A DNA stretch of 64,000 bases from Actinomadura spongiicola (GCF_003432485.1 NZ_QVNQ01000005.1:496001-560000), one strand, 5' to 3'; counted from the first letter of the stretch, positions 44,753 through 54,047 are shown. Program-made: numbers and translations. Notes: generated by a model from the letters alone, not told the origin.

Positions 44753-45531
44753 GGCTTCTCCTCTCCTAACAGTCGATGCGCGTTGTCCCAGGCGACCCGC
44801 CGCCACCGCTCGGGCGGCAGGTCGAGCACACGGAACTTGGCCAGTTCCACGGCGGGGTGCTGGAGCGGGTACTCGGAGCCGAACAGCACCCGGTCGGCGC
44901 CGAGACGGCTCAGCGCCGCCTCGGCCACGCACGTGTAACCGCCGGAGGTCTCCAGCAGGATGTTCGGCTCGTCCCGGATCAGGGTGAGGGCGTGGAGGTC
45001 GATGTTGCCGACGCCGCTGTGCCCGAGCACGAACCCGACGTCCGGGAACCGGCGGGCCAGGACGACCAGGTCGGCGACGCCCGCGCCGGGCCGCGCCAGG
45101 CACACCGTGTACACCGGGTGGCCGACCTCGGCGGCCACGCCGACGAGCGCGTCGACGCGCGGATCGGTGAGGGCGACGCCGTGCACGGCGGGCGAGACCT
45201 CCAGCCCGCGGAACTCGGCGGCCCTCTCCCGGTAGTCCGCGGGCGGACGGTACGGGTTGGCGAAGAAGAACGGCACCAGGCGCCCGTCGGTGCCCGCGCA
45301 CGTCTCCAGCACCGCGTCGTTGCCCGCGTCGGTCTCGACGTGCCCGCCCTCGACGAGCTGGCGGGACAGGCGTTCGAGGTCGATGGTGCCGCCCGCGCAG
45401 ACCACCGCCCGGTCGATGCCGCACCCGTCCAGCGTCGACAGGAGCCGCTCGGCGGCCCCCGGACGGGGTGCCAGGCGCACGTGGAAGTCGAGAACGGGAC
45501 CCGCCCGCAACTCCGTCATTTCGCTCGTCAT
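44749..45531 (-). CDS. amidohydrolase-superfamily protein (TIM barrel)
   Basis: This 260-residue amidohydrolase_2-type protein has LDFHVRL at the N-terminus (His17; the second His of HxH is Arg19), VLGHSGVGN and LFGSEYP, where the metal Asp is expected. The incomplete metal site suggests altered chemistry. In benzoxazole biosynthesis an amidohydrolase homologue closes the heterocycle, so a cyclase role is plausible. Codon 255 is TTA (44767-44769). It is coupled at both ends by ATGA and GTGA overlaps. Confidence 0.8.
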   Translation of the reverse strand: MTSEMTELRAGPVLDFHVRLAPRPGAAERLLSTLDGCGIDRAVVCAGGTIDLERLSRQLVEGGHVETDAGNDAVLETCAGTDGRLVPFFFANPYRPPADYRERAAEFRGLEVSPAVHGVALTDPRVDALVGVAAEVGHPVYTVCLARPGAGVADLVVLARRFPDVGFVLGHSGVGNIDLHALTLIRDEPNILLETSGGYTCVAEAALSRLGADRVLFGSEYPLQHPAVELAKFRVLDLPPERWRRVAWDNAHRLLGEEKP

Positions 45532-46631
45532 TTCTCGATGCAGAACTCGTCGATCGGGTAGCCGACGTGCCGTTGCTCGACCGGCAGGTGACCGAGGACC
45601 TTCGTGCCCGCGGTCAGGTCCGTGACGTTCAGCACCGTGCCGCCCGGTCCGAGCACCCGCACGTGCCAGTCGTCCTGGACGATGAGGTTGACGTTCACCC
45701 CTGAGTCCGCGACCGCGTCGATCGCGAGCAGCGGCCGGGTCTCGATCTTGACCCGGCCCACCGTGACGACGCGGGCCCGGCCGGACGCGTCCACGGCGAG
45801 GACCTTGCCTCCGGCGGACAGCTCGCTGAGGTAGTTGGTGCGGCCGTCGTCCGACAGCGTGTACGAGTGCAGCGCGCCCGCGTTGACGCGGAACGGCCGG
45901 GTCGGCATGTACGGCAGCGGGTGGGTCTCGCTACAGCACAGGATCATGCCGGTGGAGTGGGAGCCGACGAGGATGCCCTCGTCCAGGCGGAAGTTCGTGC
46001 AGGTGTCGACGCACACCCGTTCGCCCATCCCCACCCGCCGGATCCCGGTGACCTCCAGCTCCACGAGCGACAGGTCGGCGGCCCCGCTGACCGCGGCGGA
46101 CCGTAGGGCGGTGGCCTCGCCCGGGGCGCGGGGGGCGAGCAGCACGCCGTCGGAGCCGTGTTCGAGCACACCGAAGACGATCTTCGCCTCCTGCACGTCG
46201 GCGACCTCGGTGACGATGCTGCCGTCCGCCCCGGCCGCGGCGGCCAGCACGATCTCCAACGGGATCTTGGTCGGGTCGCGGAACCGCAGCACGCTCCACC
46301 GCTCCTGGCGCGCCGAGCGGCAGGCGTCGTCGAGGCTGTCGGCGTCGGTGATCTCCACGAACCGGCCGAACTCCACGCCGGGATGCCGGTGCGCCAACTC
46401 GGCGGGCTCCCCGTGCCTGGCCGGGTCGACGATGACCAGGTCAGCGGGCTCCAGCTTCTCCGGCAGTGCCCGGTCGTGCGGGAAGAGCACCTTCCGCACC
46501 GTCGGAGGCAGCGGTTCCAGGTCGGCCGGGTCGGCGGCCACGATGGCGTCCACCCGCTGATGGACGGCCTCCTCGACGATCGCCTCCTTGGCCCCGTCGG
46601 CGTCGCGGATGTCCAGCCAGCACAGTTTCAC
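45528..46631 (-). CDS. 3-dehydroquinate synthase II family (GriH-like)
   Basis: This 367-residue protein belongs to the archaeal-type DHQ synthase II (AroB') family. Recognisable segments are VGMGERVCVDTCTNF, GMILCCSETHPLPYMPTRPFRVNAG, YLSELSAGGKVL and GRVKIETRPLL. In grixazone biosynthesis the relative GriH converts the aminoheptulosonate made by GriI into 3-amino-4-hydroxybenzoate. The neighbour upstream is a GriI relative, so the same step is expected. GTG start at 46631. Confidence 0.88.
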   Translation of the reverse strand: MKLCWLDIRDADGAKEAIVEEAVHQRVDAIVAADPADLEPLPPTVRKVLFPHDRALPEKLEPADLVIVDPARHGEPAELAHRHPGVEFGRFVEITDADSLDDACRSARQERWSVLRFRDPTKIPLEIVLAAAAGADGSIVTEVADVQEAKIVFGVLEHGSDGVLLAPRAPGEATALRSAAVSGAADLSLVELEVTGIRRVGMGERVCVDTCTNFRLDEGILVGSHSTGMILCCSETHPLPYMPTRPFRVNAGALHSYTLSDDGRTNYLSELSAGGKVLAVDASGRARVVTVGRVKIETRPLLAIDAVADSGVNVNLIVQDDWHVRVLGPGGTVLNVTDLTAGTKVLGHLPVEQRHVGYPIDEFCIEK

Positions 46632-46670
46632 AGGTGTCTCCTCAGCGGAACGTCGGGGTCTCGGCGGATG

Positions 46671-47495
46671 TCAGGGCGTCAGGGCGAGGCGGTCGTCCAC
46701 GTTGTCGTGGCCCGGGGGACGCGGCGACTCGTGCACCAGCCGCGCGATCCTGGCCGCCATCCGGCCGGGCCGCTCGGCCTGGAACACGTTGCGGCCCACC
46801 GCCACCCCGGCGGCGCCGCCGCGCAGCGCGTCGGACACGTTGGCCAGCACGGCGTCGGGCTCGGTCAGGCGCGGACCGCCCGCCACGACGACGGGGATCG
46901 GGCAGGCGCGCACCACGTCGGTCATCCGTTCGGGCGTGCCCGCGTAGTCGGTCTTGACGACGTCCGCGCCGAGGTCGGCGGCCAGCGACGCGGCGTGCGC
47001 GACCAGCTCCGGCGCCCGCGGGTCGCTGATCCGCGGGCCGCGGGCGTACATCATGGCGAGCAGCGGGACGTTCCACCGCTCGCACTCCCCCGCCACGGTC
47101 GCCAGGTCGCGGACCTGCCGGGCCTCCTCCCGCGACCCGAGGTTGACGTGCACGCTGACCGCGTCGGCGCCCAGCCGCAGCGCCTCCTCGACATGGGTGA
47201 CCAGGTACTTGGCGTCCGGGTCCGGGGCGAGGCGGGTGCTGGCGTTCAGATGCACGATCAGCGACATGTCACCGAACCAGGCGTGGTCGACGTGCCGGAG
47301 CCTGCCCTTGTGCAGGACGACGGCGTCCACGCCCGTCCCGGCGAGCTCGCCGAGCAGGGGGTCCAGGTCGCCGCGGCGCAGCGGCCCGTCGGAGACGGAG
47401 TGGTCGAGCGGCACGACGAGCAGGCGCCCGTCACCGTGCCGGAACAGGCGCCGCAGGCGGAGACCGCGAGCGAACGAAGCGTTGTGCACAGCCAC
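46671..47495 (-). CDS. 2-amino-3,7-dideoxy-heptulosonate synthase family (GriI-like aldolase)
   Basis: This 274-residue class I aldolase is of the DhnA/FbaB-like family (PLDHSVSDGP, VHVNLGS, Schiff-base Lys181 in VVKTDYAG, GGPRLTEPDAVL, AVGRNVFQ). GriI joins aspartate semialdehyde with dihydroxyacetone phosphate. It sits between an aspartate kinase and the DHQ synthase II gene, the arrangement expected for a 3-amino-4-hydroxybenzoate branch. GTG start. Confidence 0.88.
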   Translation of the reverse strand: MAVHNASFARGLRLRRLFRHGDGRLLVVPLDHSVSDGPLRRGDLDPLLGELAGTGVDAVVLHKGRLRHVDHAWFGDMSLIVHLNASTRLAPDPDAKYLVTHVEEALRLGADAVSVHVNLGSREEARQVRDLATVAGECERWNVPLLAMMYARGPRISDPRAPELVAHAASLAADLGADVVKTDYAGTPERMTDVVRACPIPVVVAGGPRLTEPDAVLANVSDALRGGAAGVAVGRNVFQAERPGRMAARIARLVHESPRPPGHDNVDDRLALTP

Positions 47496-47509
47496 TGGCC
47501 CTGCCTCTC

Positions 47510-48787
47510 TCAGACGGTGGCGGAACGGCCGGAGCCCGCGGGTGTGGCGTCCGGCGGCTCGTGCCGGTCAAGGCGGAACTCCCGGTGCAGGGTCGCGACG
47601 GCGTCGACGGTGCGCTCCCGCGGCACGATCACCGACAGCCGCAGCTGGGAGGTGGAGATCCAGCTCGTCGGGATCCCGGCGGCGGCCAGCGCCGACATGA
47701 GCGTGGCCGTGTACTCGGGGCGGCTGAGCAGCCCCATCCCGACGACGGAGACCTTGCCGACGTCCTCGTCGACGTGGACGCCGCCGCCGAACGCGGTCGC
47801 GACCTCGTGCAGCGCGGCCCGGACGGTGTCGGCCTCGCCGCGGCGGATCGTGAAGCCCATGCGGAACTCGTGCTCGTAGGGCCCGGACCTGGCCACCAGG
47901 TCCACCACCGTCCCGTGGGCGGCGAGCGCCTCGAACACCTCGGGGGCGAGGTCGCGGCGGCCGTCCCGGCAGTGCACCAGGACGCGGGCGACGTCGGTGT
48001 CGTGCGTCACCGCCGTGACGGCCCGGCGGGTCTCCAGCGGTCGTTCGTCCCACCGCTCGGCGATGGTCGTCCCGGGCGCCCGGGACGAGGCGTTCCGCAC
48101 GCGCACCTCGACTCCTTCCATCGCGGCCAGTTCCACGCAGCGGGTGTGCAGGATCCGCGCCCCGGCGAACGCCATCTCCGCCATCACGTCGGGCCGGACC
48201 CACGGCAGCCGCCGCGCCGCCGGCAGCACGCGGGGGTCGGCGGTGAAGACGCCGTCCACGTCGGTGTGGATCTCGCAGGCCGACGCGCGCAGCCGCGCGG
48301 CCAGCGCCACGGCCGTCGTGTCGGAGCCGCCGCGCCCGAGCGTGACGACGTCCCCGGCGCGGTCCACCCCCTGGAAGCCGGTGACGACGGCGACCTCGCC
48401 GCCGTCCAGCGCGGCCCGTACACGGGCGGCGCCGATCTCGGAGATGAGCGCGTCGCCGTGCCGGCCGGTGGCGCGGATCCCGGCCTGGTGGCCGGTCAGC
48501 GAGATCGCCGGGGTGCCCCGCGCGTCGAGGGCGAGGGCCATCAGCGCCGCCGACTCGCACTCGCCGGTGGCGAGGAGCTGGTCCAGTTCGCGGCCCGAAC
48601 GGGCCGGGCCGATGTCGGCGGCCAGCCGCAGCAGATCGTCGGTCCCGGTGCCGCGGGCGGAGACGACCACGACCACGGACCTGCCCGTCCGCTGGGTCTC
48701 GGCGACGCGGCGGGCGGCGTGCCGGACGCGGTCGAGCGTCCGCAGCGAACTGCCGCCATATTTCTGGACCAACAGATCCTCAGTCAT
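47510..48787 (-). CDS. aspartate kinase (cluster-dedicated)
   Basis: This 425-residue monofunctional aspartokinase has VQKYGGSSL at the N-terminus, the TLGRGGSDTTAVALA substrate motif and two C-terminal ACT domains (VSVVGMGLLSRPEYTA). It makes aspartyl phosphate, the precursor of aspartate semialdehyde. No semialdehyde dehydrogenase gene is in the window, so the housekeeping enzyme must complete the step. It is the first gene of the ten-gene operon, 61 bases from the shared palindrome. A second, dedicated kinase could bypass feedback control. Confidence 0.92.
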   Translation of the reverse strand: MTEDLLVQKYGGSSLRTLDRVRHAARRVAETQRTGRSVVVVVSARGTGTDDLLRLAADIGPARSGRELDQLLATGECESAALMALALDARGTPAISLTGHQAGIRATGRHGDALISEIGAARVRAALDGGEVAVVTGFQGVDRAGDVVTLGRGGSDTTAVALAARLRASACEIHTDVDGVFTADPRVLPAARRLPWVRPDVMAEMAFAGARILHTRCVELAAMEGVEVRVRNASSRAPGTTIAERWDERPLETRRAVTAVTHDTDVARVLVHCRDGRRDLAPEVFEALAAHGTVVDLVARSGPYEHEFRMGFTIRRGEADTVRAALHEVATAFGGGVHVDEDVGKVSVVGMGLLSRPEYTATLMSALAAAGIPTSWISTSQLRLSVIVPRERTVDAVATLHREFRLDRHEPPDATPAGSGRSATV

Positions 48788-48847
48788 TTTCCATCGCTCT
48801 CGTGAACGGGTATGCCACGATGCTAAAGGCGAAGTACCGGGCCGCCC

Positions 48848-48865
48848 ACTACCCGCGTGAGTAGT
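48848..48865. promoter_or_regulatory. cluster operator A
   Basis: The inverted repeat ACTACCC-GCGT-GAGTAGT lies between the leftward aminobenzoate operon and the rightward phzE gene. The surrounding 22 bases (from GCCCACTAC) match operator B near 58,346 at 21 of 22 positions. Repetition at both divergent promoters makes it a probable binding site for a cluster regulator. Confidence 0.75.
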
Positions 48866-49015
48866 ACCGCCGATTAAGGTGTTCACGCCAATGCCGTCGA
48901 TCCGTTGACGGGAACACGCCCATCGCATGTTCGGGCGGCTTCACGTCATTGTGCGACTCCTTCCGGCCCCCGCAGTATCGAAAGGCGTGTTCTGGTCGCA
49001 GGCGAAGGGATCGAT

Positions 49016-50992
49016 ATGTTCGGGACGGATTCGCATGCGGGCGGCGTCCGGGACGCGCTGGCGGCCCTCGGCGGGGACGGGCGCGCCTTCGCGCTGTTGC
49101 ACCGGCCCGGCGCGGCGCGCGACGCTCCGGTGGAGGTCCTGACCGGTGAGGTCGTCGCCGTGGACGGTCTCGCCGGGCTGCCGCTGCCGGGCGCCCCGGC
49201 GTCCGGCGCGGCAGGGGACGCGCGCCACGACCTGCTCGTGGCGGTGCCGTACCGGCAGATCACCGAGCGCGGGTTCGCCTGCCGCGACGACCGCGCTCCG
49301 CTGCTTGCCATGCGGGTCCACGAGCAGGCCGAGCTGAGCCGCGACGCGGCGCTGGCGGCGCTGCCGGAACGGGACGTGCGCGTGTCGGACGCGGGTTTCG
49401 ACATCGGCGAAGACGCGTACGCGGCGATCGTCAGGCGGGTGCTCGACGAGGAGATCGGGCGGGGCGCCGGGTCGAACTTCGTCATCAGGCGGACGTTCGT
49501 CGCGCGGCTGGAGGAGTGTTCCGTCCGCACCGAACTCGCCGTCTTCCGGCGGCTGCTGGCCGGCGAGCCCGGGGCGTACTGGACGTTCCTGTTCCACACC
49601 GGCGCGCGGACGTTCGTCGGCGCGTCCCCGGAACTGCATGTCGGCATGGCCGGCGGCACCATCTCGATGAACCCGATCAGCGGGACCTACCGCCATCCGC
49701 CGTCCGGCCCCGACATTTCCGGTCTGTTGGCGTTCCTGCACGACCCGAAAGAGGCCAACGAACTTTATATGGTGGTCGACGAGGAACTGAAAATGATGGC
49801 CCGGATGTGCGGCGACGGCGGCCGGGCGCACGGCCCGTATTTGAAGGAAATGGCGCGGCTGACCCACTCCGAATACGTGTTGACCGGACGTGGCGACCTC
49901 GACGTGCGCGAGGTGCTGCGGGAGACGCTGCTCGCGCCGACCGTCACCGGCAGCCCCATCGAGAACGCCTTCCGGGTGATCGCCCGGCACGAGACGGCGG
50001 GCCGCGGCCACTACGGCGGCGTTCTCGCGCTGATCGGACGCGACCCGGCCGGCGGCCGCACGCTCGACTCGGCGATCATGATCCGGACGGCCGAGGTGGC
50101 CGCCGACGGGCGGCTGCGGCTCGGCGTCGGCGCCACCCTCGTCCGCGACTCCGACCCCGCCTCCGAGGTGGCCGAGACCCGGGCCAAGGCCGCGGGGATG
50201 CTCGCGGCGCTCGGCCTCGCGGCGGACGGCGCCGGGGCGCGCGGCGGGCCCTCGCCCGCGGCGCGCACGTCACCTGCCGCCGATCCGCGGGTGCGCCGGG
50301 CGTTGCGGGGCCGGAACGCCACGCTGTCGCGGTTCTGGCTCGACGGGACCCGCCGCGACGGACCGCACCCGGCGCTCGACGGGCGGCACGCGCTGGTCGT
50401 CGACAACGAGGACGCCTTCATGGGGATGCTCGGCCATCAGCTGCGGGCCCTCGGCCTGAAGACCACGATCAGGCGGTTCGACGAGCCGTGCCCCCCGGAC
50501 GGGTTCGACCTCGTCATCGTCGGCCCCGGCCCCGGCGACCCGCGCGACATGGTGGACCCGCGCATGGACACGCTGCGGGCGCTCACCCGCGAGTTGCTCC
50601 GCGGTGACGTCCCGTTCCTGTCCATCTGCCTCGGTCACCAGATCCTCGCGGCCGAGCTGGGCCTGGAGATCGTGCGGCGGGCGGTGCCCAACCAGGGCGT
50701 GCAGAAGCCGATCGACCTGTTCGGCCGGCCAGAGCTCGTCGGCTTCTACAACACCTACGCCGCGTGCGCCGAGGACGACGTCGTCCTCTGGGAGGGCCGG
50801 CCGGTCGACGTCAGCCGGAGCCGCCGGACGGGCGAGGTCCACGCGCTGCGCGGCGCGGGGTTCCGATCCGTGCAGTTCCACCTGGAATCCATCCTCACCC
50901 AGAACGGCCCGCGGATCCTCGGTGAACTGCTCGGATCGTTGCTCGCGGGCGCGGATCAGATGAAGTCCATGGCCCCGGGCTTCCACCGGTAA
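49016..50992 (+). CDS. 2-amino-2-deoxyisochorismate synthase (PhzE-type)
   Basis: This 658-residue fusion has a chorismate-utilising domain (about 100-410, ISGTYRHPPSG, HSEYVLTGRG, GSPIENA) and a glutamine amidotransferase domain (about 450-650, nucleophile Cys538 in SICLGHQ, His in FHLES). PhzE converts chorismate and glutamine to 2-amino-2-deoxyisochorismate (ADIC). With the isochorismatase and dehydrogenase of the facing operon it gives 3-hydroxyanthranilate. ATG 49016 follows GAAGGGA. Its last 37 bases overlap the convergent prenyltransferase gene. Confidence 0.9.
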   Translation: MFGTDSHAGGVRDALAALGGDGRAFALLHRPGAARDAPVEVLTGEVVAVDGLAGLPLPGAPASGAAGDARHDLLVAVPYRQITERGFACRDDRAPLLAMRVHEQAELSRDAALAALPERDVRVSDAGFDIGEDAYAAIVRRVLDEEIGRGAGSNFVIRRTFVARLEECSVRTELAVFRRLLAGEPGAYWTFLFHTGARTFVGASPELHVGMAGGTISMNPISGTYRHPPSGPDISGLLAFLHDPKEANELYMVVDEELKMMARMCGDGGRAHGPYLKEMARLTHSEYVLTGRGDLDVREVLRETLLAPTVTGSPIENAFRVIARHETAGRGHYGGVLALIGRDPAGGRTLDSAIMIRTAEVAADGRLRLGVGATLVRDSDPASEVAETRAKAAGMLAALGLAADGAGARGGPSPAARTSPAADPRVRRALRGRNATLSRFWLDGTRRDGPHPALDGRHALVVDNEDAFMGMLGHQLRALGLKTTIRRFDEPCPPDGFDLVIVGPGPGDPRDMVDPRMDTLRALTRELLRGDVPFLSICLGHQILAAELGLEIVRRAVPNQGVQKPIDLFGRPELVGFYNTYAACAEDDVVLWEGRPVDVSRSRRTGEVHALRGAGFRSVQFHLESILTQNGPRILGELLGSLLAGADQMKSMAPGFHR

Positions 50993-51846
50993 TGGGATTC
51001 GAGTTTGTAGTACTCCCCTTCGGGGGCCAGCGCGACGCCGTAGACGAACTTGCGGTCGTCGCCCCCGAACGGGACGCTCTTCACGAATCTCTCGATCTCC
51101 GGTTCGATCCGGACGGGAAGCGTCGCCAGATCGGTGGTCGTCACGGCGAAGCAGATCCGTTCGATCTCTGGACTGTCCCAGCTCAGGGTCACGTACAGCC
51201 CGAACGACTCACGCCCGAGCCGCAGCATCCGTTCGCTCGGCTCGGCCGTTCCGATCTCGCGGAGCGTCGAACGGATGGTCTCCGGCTCGAAACACGCGTC
51301 CGGCACCTCGTTGAAGTACACGTTCACGGTCCGGCTCCGGTAGTCGATTCCGATCACGCCGACGCGGTCGTCCAGGCCGTGCCGGGCGAGGAAGCCGGCG
51401 TTGTCGGCGAGGGCGCGCGGCATGGCCGGCATGGCGGTGAGTTTCGACAGGTCCTGGAGGTCGTCCGGGGTGAAGAACGCGTAGACCTTCTTGAAGCCGC
51501 CGACGAGACCGAAGTCGATGCCGTGACTGTCGATGGGGCACCGGGCCTGGACGTCCGAGAGCAGGTCCCCGACGGGGTGGTCCGTCTCCGGGGTGAGGCC
51601 CTTCGCCAACGCGGAGGCGTAGGGGTCCCGGTCGTCGGGGTGGGTGGTGAAGCGGCAGTCGAGTTCCCCGACGTGCCGGACGCCGGTCGCCACCCGGAAG
51701 GCGACGACGGTCGCGGCGTGCCCGAACGCGTCCTCGTAGGCGTTCAGGACGGACGACACCCTGGGGCGGGCGAAGGGCACGTCCAGCATCCGGGCGCATT
51801 CCTCGATGACCGCGCAGAGTTCCTTCACCTCAGCGGTTTCGGACAT
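50956..51846 (-). CDS. ABBA-fold aromatic prenyltransferase (CloQ/NphB family)
   Basis: This 296-residue soluble prenyltransferase resembles CloQ/NovQ/NphB (FRVATG, CPIDSHGIDFGLVGGFKKVYAFF, YFNEVP, VTLSWDSPEIERICFAVTT, GDDRKFVYGVALAPEGEYYKLESHY at 262-286). ABBA enzymes attach dimethylallyl to farnesyl groups to phenolic rings without a DDxxD motif. It is the last gene of the mevalonate operon, so it probably uses the polyprenyl diphosphate made there on the aminophenol ring. Its 3' end overlaps phzE. Confidence 0.9.
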   Translation of the reverse strand: MSETAEVKELCAVIEECARMLDVPFARPRVSSVLNAYEDAFGHAATVVAFRVATGVRHVGELDCRFTTHPDDRDPYASALAKGLTPETDHPVGDLLSDVQARCPIDSHGIDFGLVGGFKKVYAFFTPDDLQDLSKLTAMPAMPRALADNAGFLARHGLDDRVGVIGIDYRSRTVNVYFNEVPDACFEPETIRSTLREIGTAEPSERMLRLGRESFGLYVTLSWDSPEIERICFAVTTTDLATLPVRIEPEIERFVKSVPFGGDDRKFVYGVALAPEGEYYKLESHYRWKPGAMDFI

Positions 51847-51852
51847 GGGATG

Positions 51853-52914
51853 TCAGCCTCCGATCCTCGTGGTCGCGTTCTCGCGTTCCAGCCGGACGTG
51901 CGCCCGCATCAGCTCGCCGGGGTTCGTCTGCGCCGCCATGAGCGAAAGCTCGCCGCACAGCACCGTCGCGGCCGCGATGACCGCGAGGCGGCGCGCGTTC
52001 TCTCCGGGTTCGCGTTCGGCCCGGCAGCCGAGCCGTGTCAGGTTCTCCTCGACGAATTCGAGGCCCTTCCCGTTGCCGACCGTCCCGACGATGAGGTTCG
52101 GCAGCGTGCAGGAGAAGTACAGGTCGCCGTCCCGGTCCTCGGCGACCGTCACGCCCTGGGAGCCCTCGACGATGTTGGCCGCGTCCTGGCCCGTCGCCAG
52201 GTAGAACGCGAGCAGCATGTTCGCGTAGTGCGCGTTGGCCGAGCGGATCCCCCCGGCGAGCAGCGTGCCGACCATGTTCTTGCGCACGTTCAGCTCGGCC
52301 ACGGCGGTCGCCGACGTGCGCAGGACGTCCCGGACGACGTCGCGCGGCACGAGCAGTTCGGTGACCACGTTCTTGCCCCGGCCGAGGATGCCGTTGATCG
52401 CGGTCGCCTTCTTGTCGGTGCAGTAGTTCCCCGAGATCGAGCCGTAGGAGATCCCGGGAATGGCCTTCAGCAGGTGCGCGAGGATCGCGTCGGCCGCCAG
52501 CGTCGCCATGTTGTGCCCGGACGCGTCGCCGGTGGTGAACTCGAACCGGAGGAACAGCAGGTCGGCGGTGATCTCGTGGCGGAACCCGACGAGCTCGGTG
52601 AACCGGCCGCAGCCGCGCACGACCTCGCGCAGCTCGTCGAACCGCGCGTCCACTTCCAGCGCGGCCATGTACGCGGTCTGCGCGTCCCTGGCCTTGACGA
52701 ACACCGAACGCGTCATCCGCTCGTCGACGAGGGTGGCGACGATGCCGCCGTCGACCAGCCGGGAGACCTTCGCGCCGCGCCGGACGGACGGCCAGAGCGG
52801 CGACTCGAAGGTGGCGAGCGGTACCTCCGTCTCGGTCGTCGCCACGTTGCCCGAGATCCTGACCGGGCCGACCCATCTCATGGGAACGCCGGCGGTCGTG
52901 TGCGTGTCGGTCAT
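51853..52914 (-). CDS. hydroxymethylglutaryl-CoA reductase
   Basis: This 353-residue class I-like HMG-CoA reductase is the short type found in actinomycete mevalonate clusters (TTGDASGHNM, ISGNYCTDKKATAIN, GTVGNGKG, a Glu-Lys-Asp-His catalytic set). It reduces HMG-CoA to mevalonate with NADPH. Its start overlaps the isomerase stop (ATGA). No HMG-CoA synthase gene is in the window. Confidence 0.94.
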   Translation of the reverse strand: MTDTHTTAGVPMRWVGPVRISGNVATTETEVPLATFESPLWPSVRRGAKVSRLVDGGIVATLVDERMTRSVFVKARDAQTAYMAALEVDARFDELREVVRGCGRFTELVGFRHEITADLLFLRFEFTTGDASGHNMATLAADAILAHLLKAIPGISYGSISGNYCTDKKATAINGILGRGKNVVTELLVPRDVVRDVLRTSATAVAELNVRKNMVGTLLAGGIRSANAHYANMLLAFYLATGQDAANIVEGSQGVTVAEDRDGDLYFSCTLPNLIVGTVGNGKGLEFVEENLTRLGCRAEREPGENARRLAVIAAATVLCGELSLMAAQTNPGELMRAHVRLERENATTRIGG

Positions 52915-54047
52915 CGGATACCGCCAATCGTGTCGGGTGCGGTGCTGGAGGATCGGGAGCGGGTGGCCAGGCGGCGGGTGTCGACGCCCCGGTCGGCGCA
53001 GAACGCGCGCAGCTCGCCCCGGACGAGCACGTCGCATCGGGCCAGGTCGGCGGGGGTCCGCGCGCCGAGCGCGGTCATCAGCGCGGCGAGCTGGTCGAGC
53101 CACGCGGTGATGCGCGCGACGAGCGCGGCGGCGCCGCCGTCCAGGACGGTGGTGAGGAACCTGCCGGAGACCCCGGCGGCGGACGCGCCGAGCGCCAGCC
53201 CGCGCGCCACGTCCAGCGGATGGCGCACCCCGCCGGACGCCAGCATCGGGACGCCGACGCCCGCGGCGTCCAGCAGGCAGGCGGCGGCGGACTGCCCCCA
53301 GCCGTTCAGGTAGGAGTAGTCGGCGCGCTCGCGCCCGCCGTTCTCCGGCCCGCCGTTCTCGGACCGGTCGTTCAGGCGCCGGTCGTTCTCGATGCGCGCG
53401 AAGTCGGTGCCGCCGCGTCCGGCGACGTCGGCCGCGCGGACGCCGAGGTCCCGCAGCAGCGCCACGGTCTCGCGGCTCAGCCCGAAACCGACCTCCTTCA
53501 CGATCACCGGGACGTCGACGCCGGACGCGATCTCCCCGATGCGCGGAGCCCAGCCGGAGAACGACCGGTCGCCCTCCGGCATCACCGTCTCCTGGACGGC
53601 GTTGACGTGGATCTGCAACGCGTCCGCCTGGAGCAGGTCGACGGCCCGGCGGGCGTTCTCCACGGAGGCGTTCGCGTTGACGTTCGCCATGACGAACCCG
53701 TCCGGGTTCTCCCGGCGCATCACGGCGAACGTGTCCGCCACCGACGGGTCGGCGAAGTAGGCGCTCATGGATCCCGTCGCGATGGGGACACCGGTCTCGC
53801 GCGCCGCGATCGCCAGTTCCCGGTTGACGGCGCCGGTCTTGGCGCTACCGCCGGTCATCGCGTTGACGAAGAGCGGGACGGGCCACGCGATGCCGCCGAA
53901 CCGCGTGGCGAGCGACACGTCGGACCGGTCGATCCCGGCCAGGGCGTGGTGGACGAAGGACACGTCGTCGAACTGGTTGTGCGCGCCGGACCGGCGCTGC
54001 TGCTCGGCGGCGAGCCGGACGTGGTCGTCCTTGCGGTCGGCGATCAT
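52911..54047 (-). CDS. fni: type 2 isopentenyl-diphosphate delta-isomerase
   Basis: This 378-residue FMN-dependent isomerase (RKDDHVRLA, NAMTGGSAKTGAVN, HVNAVQE, VGFGLSRETV, GGTDFARIEN) interconverts IPP and DMAPP. Between about residues 219 and 240 it carries an insert rich in N, R, E and G (NDRSENGG PENGGRER) encoded by short near-repeats; streptomycete homologues are shorter here as I remember them. It is coupled by ATGA at both ends. Confidence 0.93.
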   Translation of the reverse strand: MIADRKDDHVRLAAEQQRRSGAHNQFDDVSFVHHALAGIDRSDVSLATRFGGIAWPVPLFVNAMTGGSAKTGAVNRELAIAARETGVPIATGSMSAYFADPSVADTFAVMRRENPDGFVMANVNANASVENARRAVDLLQADALQIHVNAVQETVMPEGDRSFSGWAPRIGEIASGVDVPVIVKEVGFGLSRETVALLRDLGVRAADVAGRGGTDFARIENDRRLNDRSENGGPENGGRERADYSYLNGWGQSAAACLLDAAGVGVPMLASGGVRHPLDVARGLALGASAAGVSGRFLTTVLDGGAAALVARITAWLDQLAALMTALGARTPADLARCDVLVRGELRAFCADRGVDTRRLATRSRSSSTAPDTIGGIR

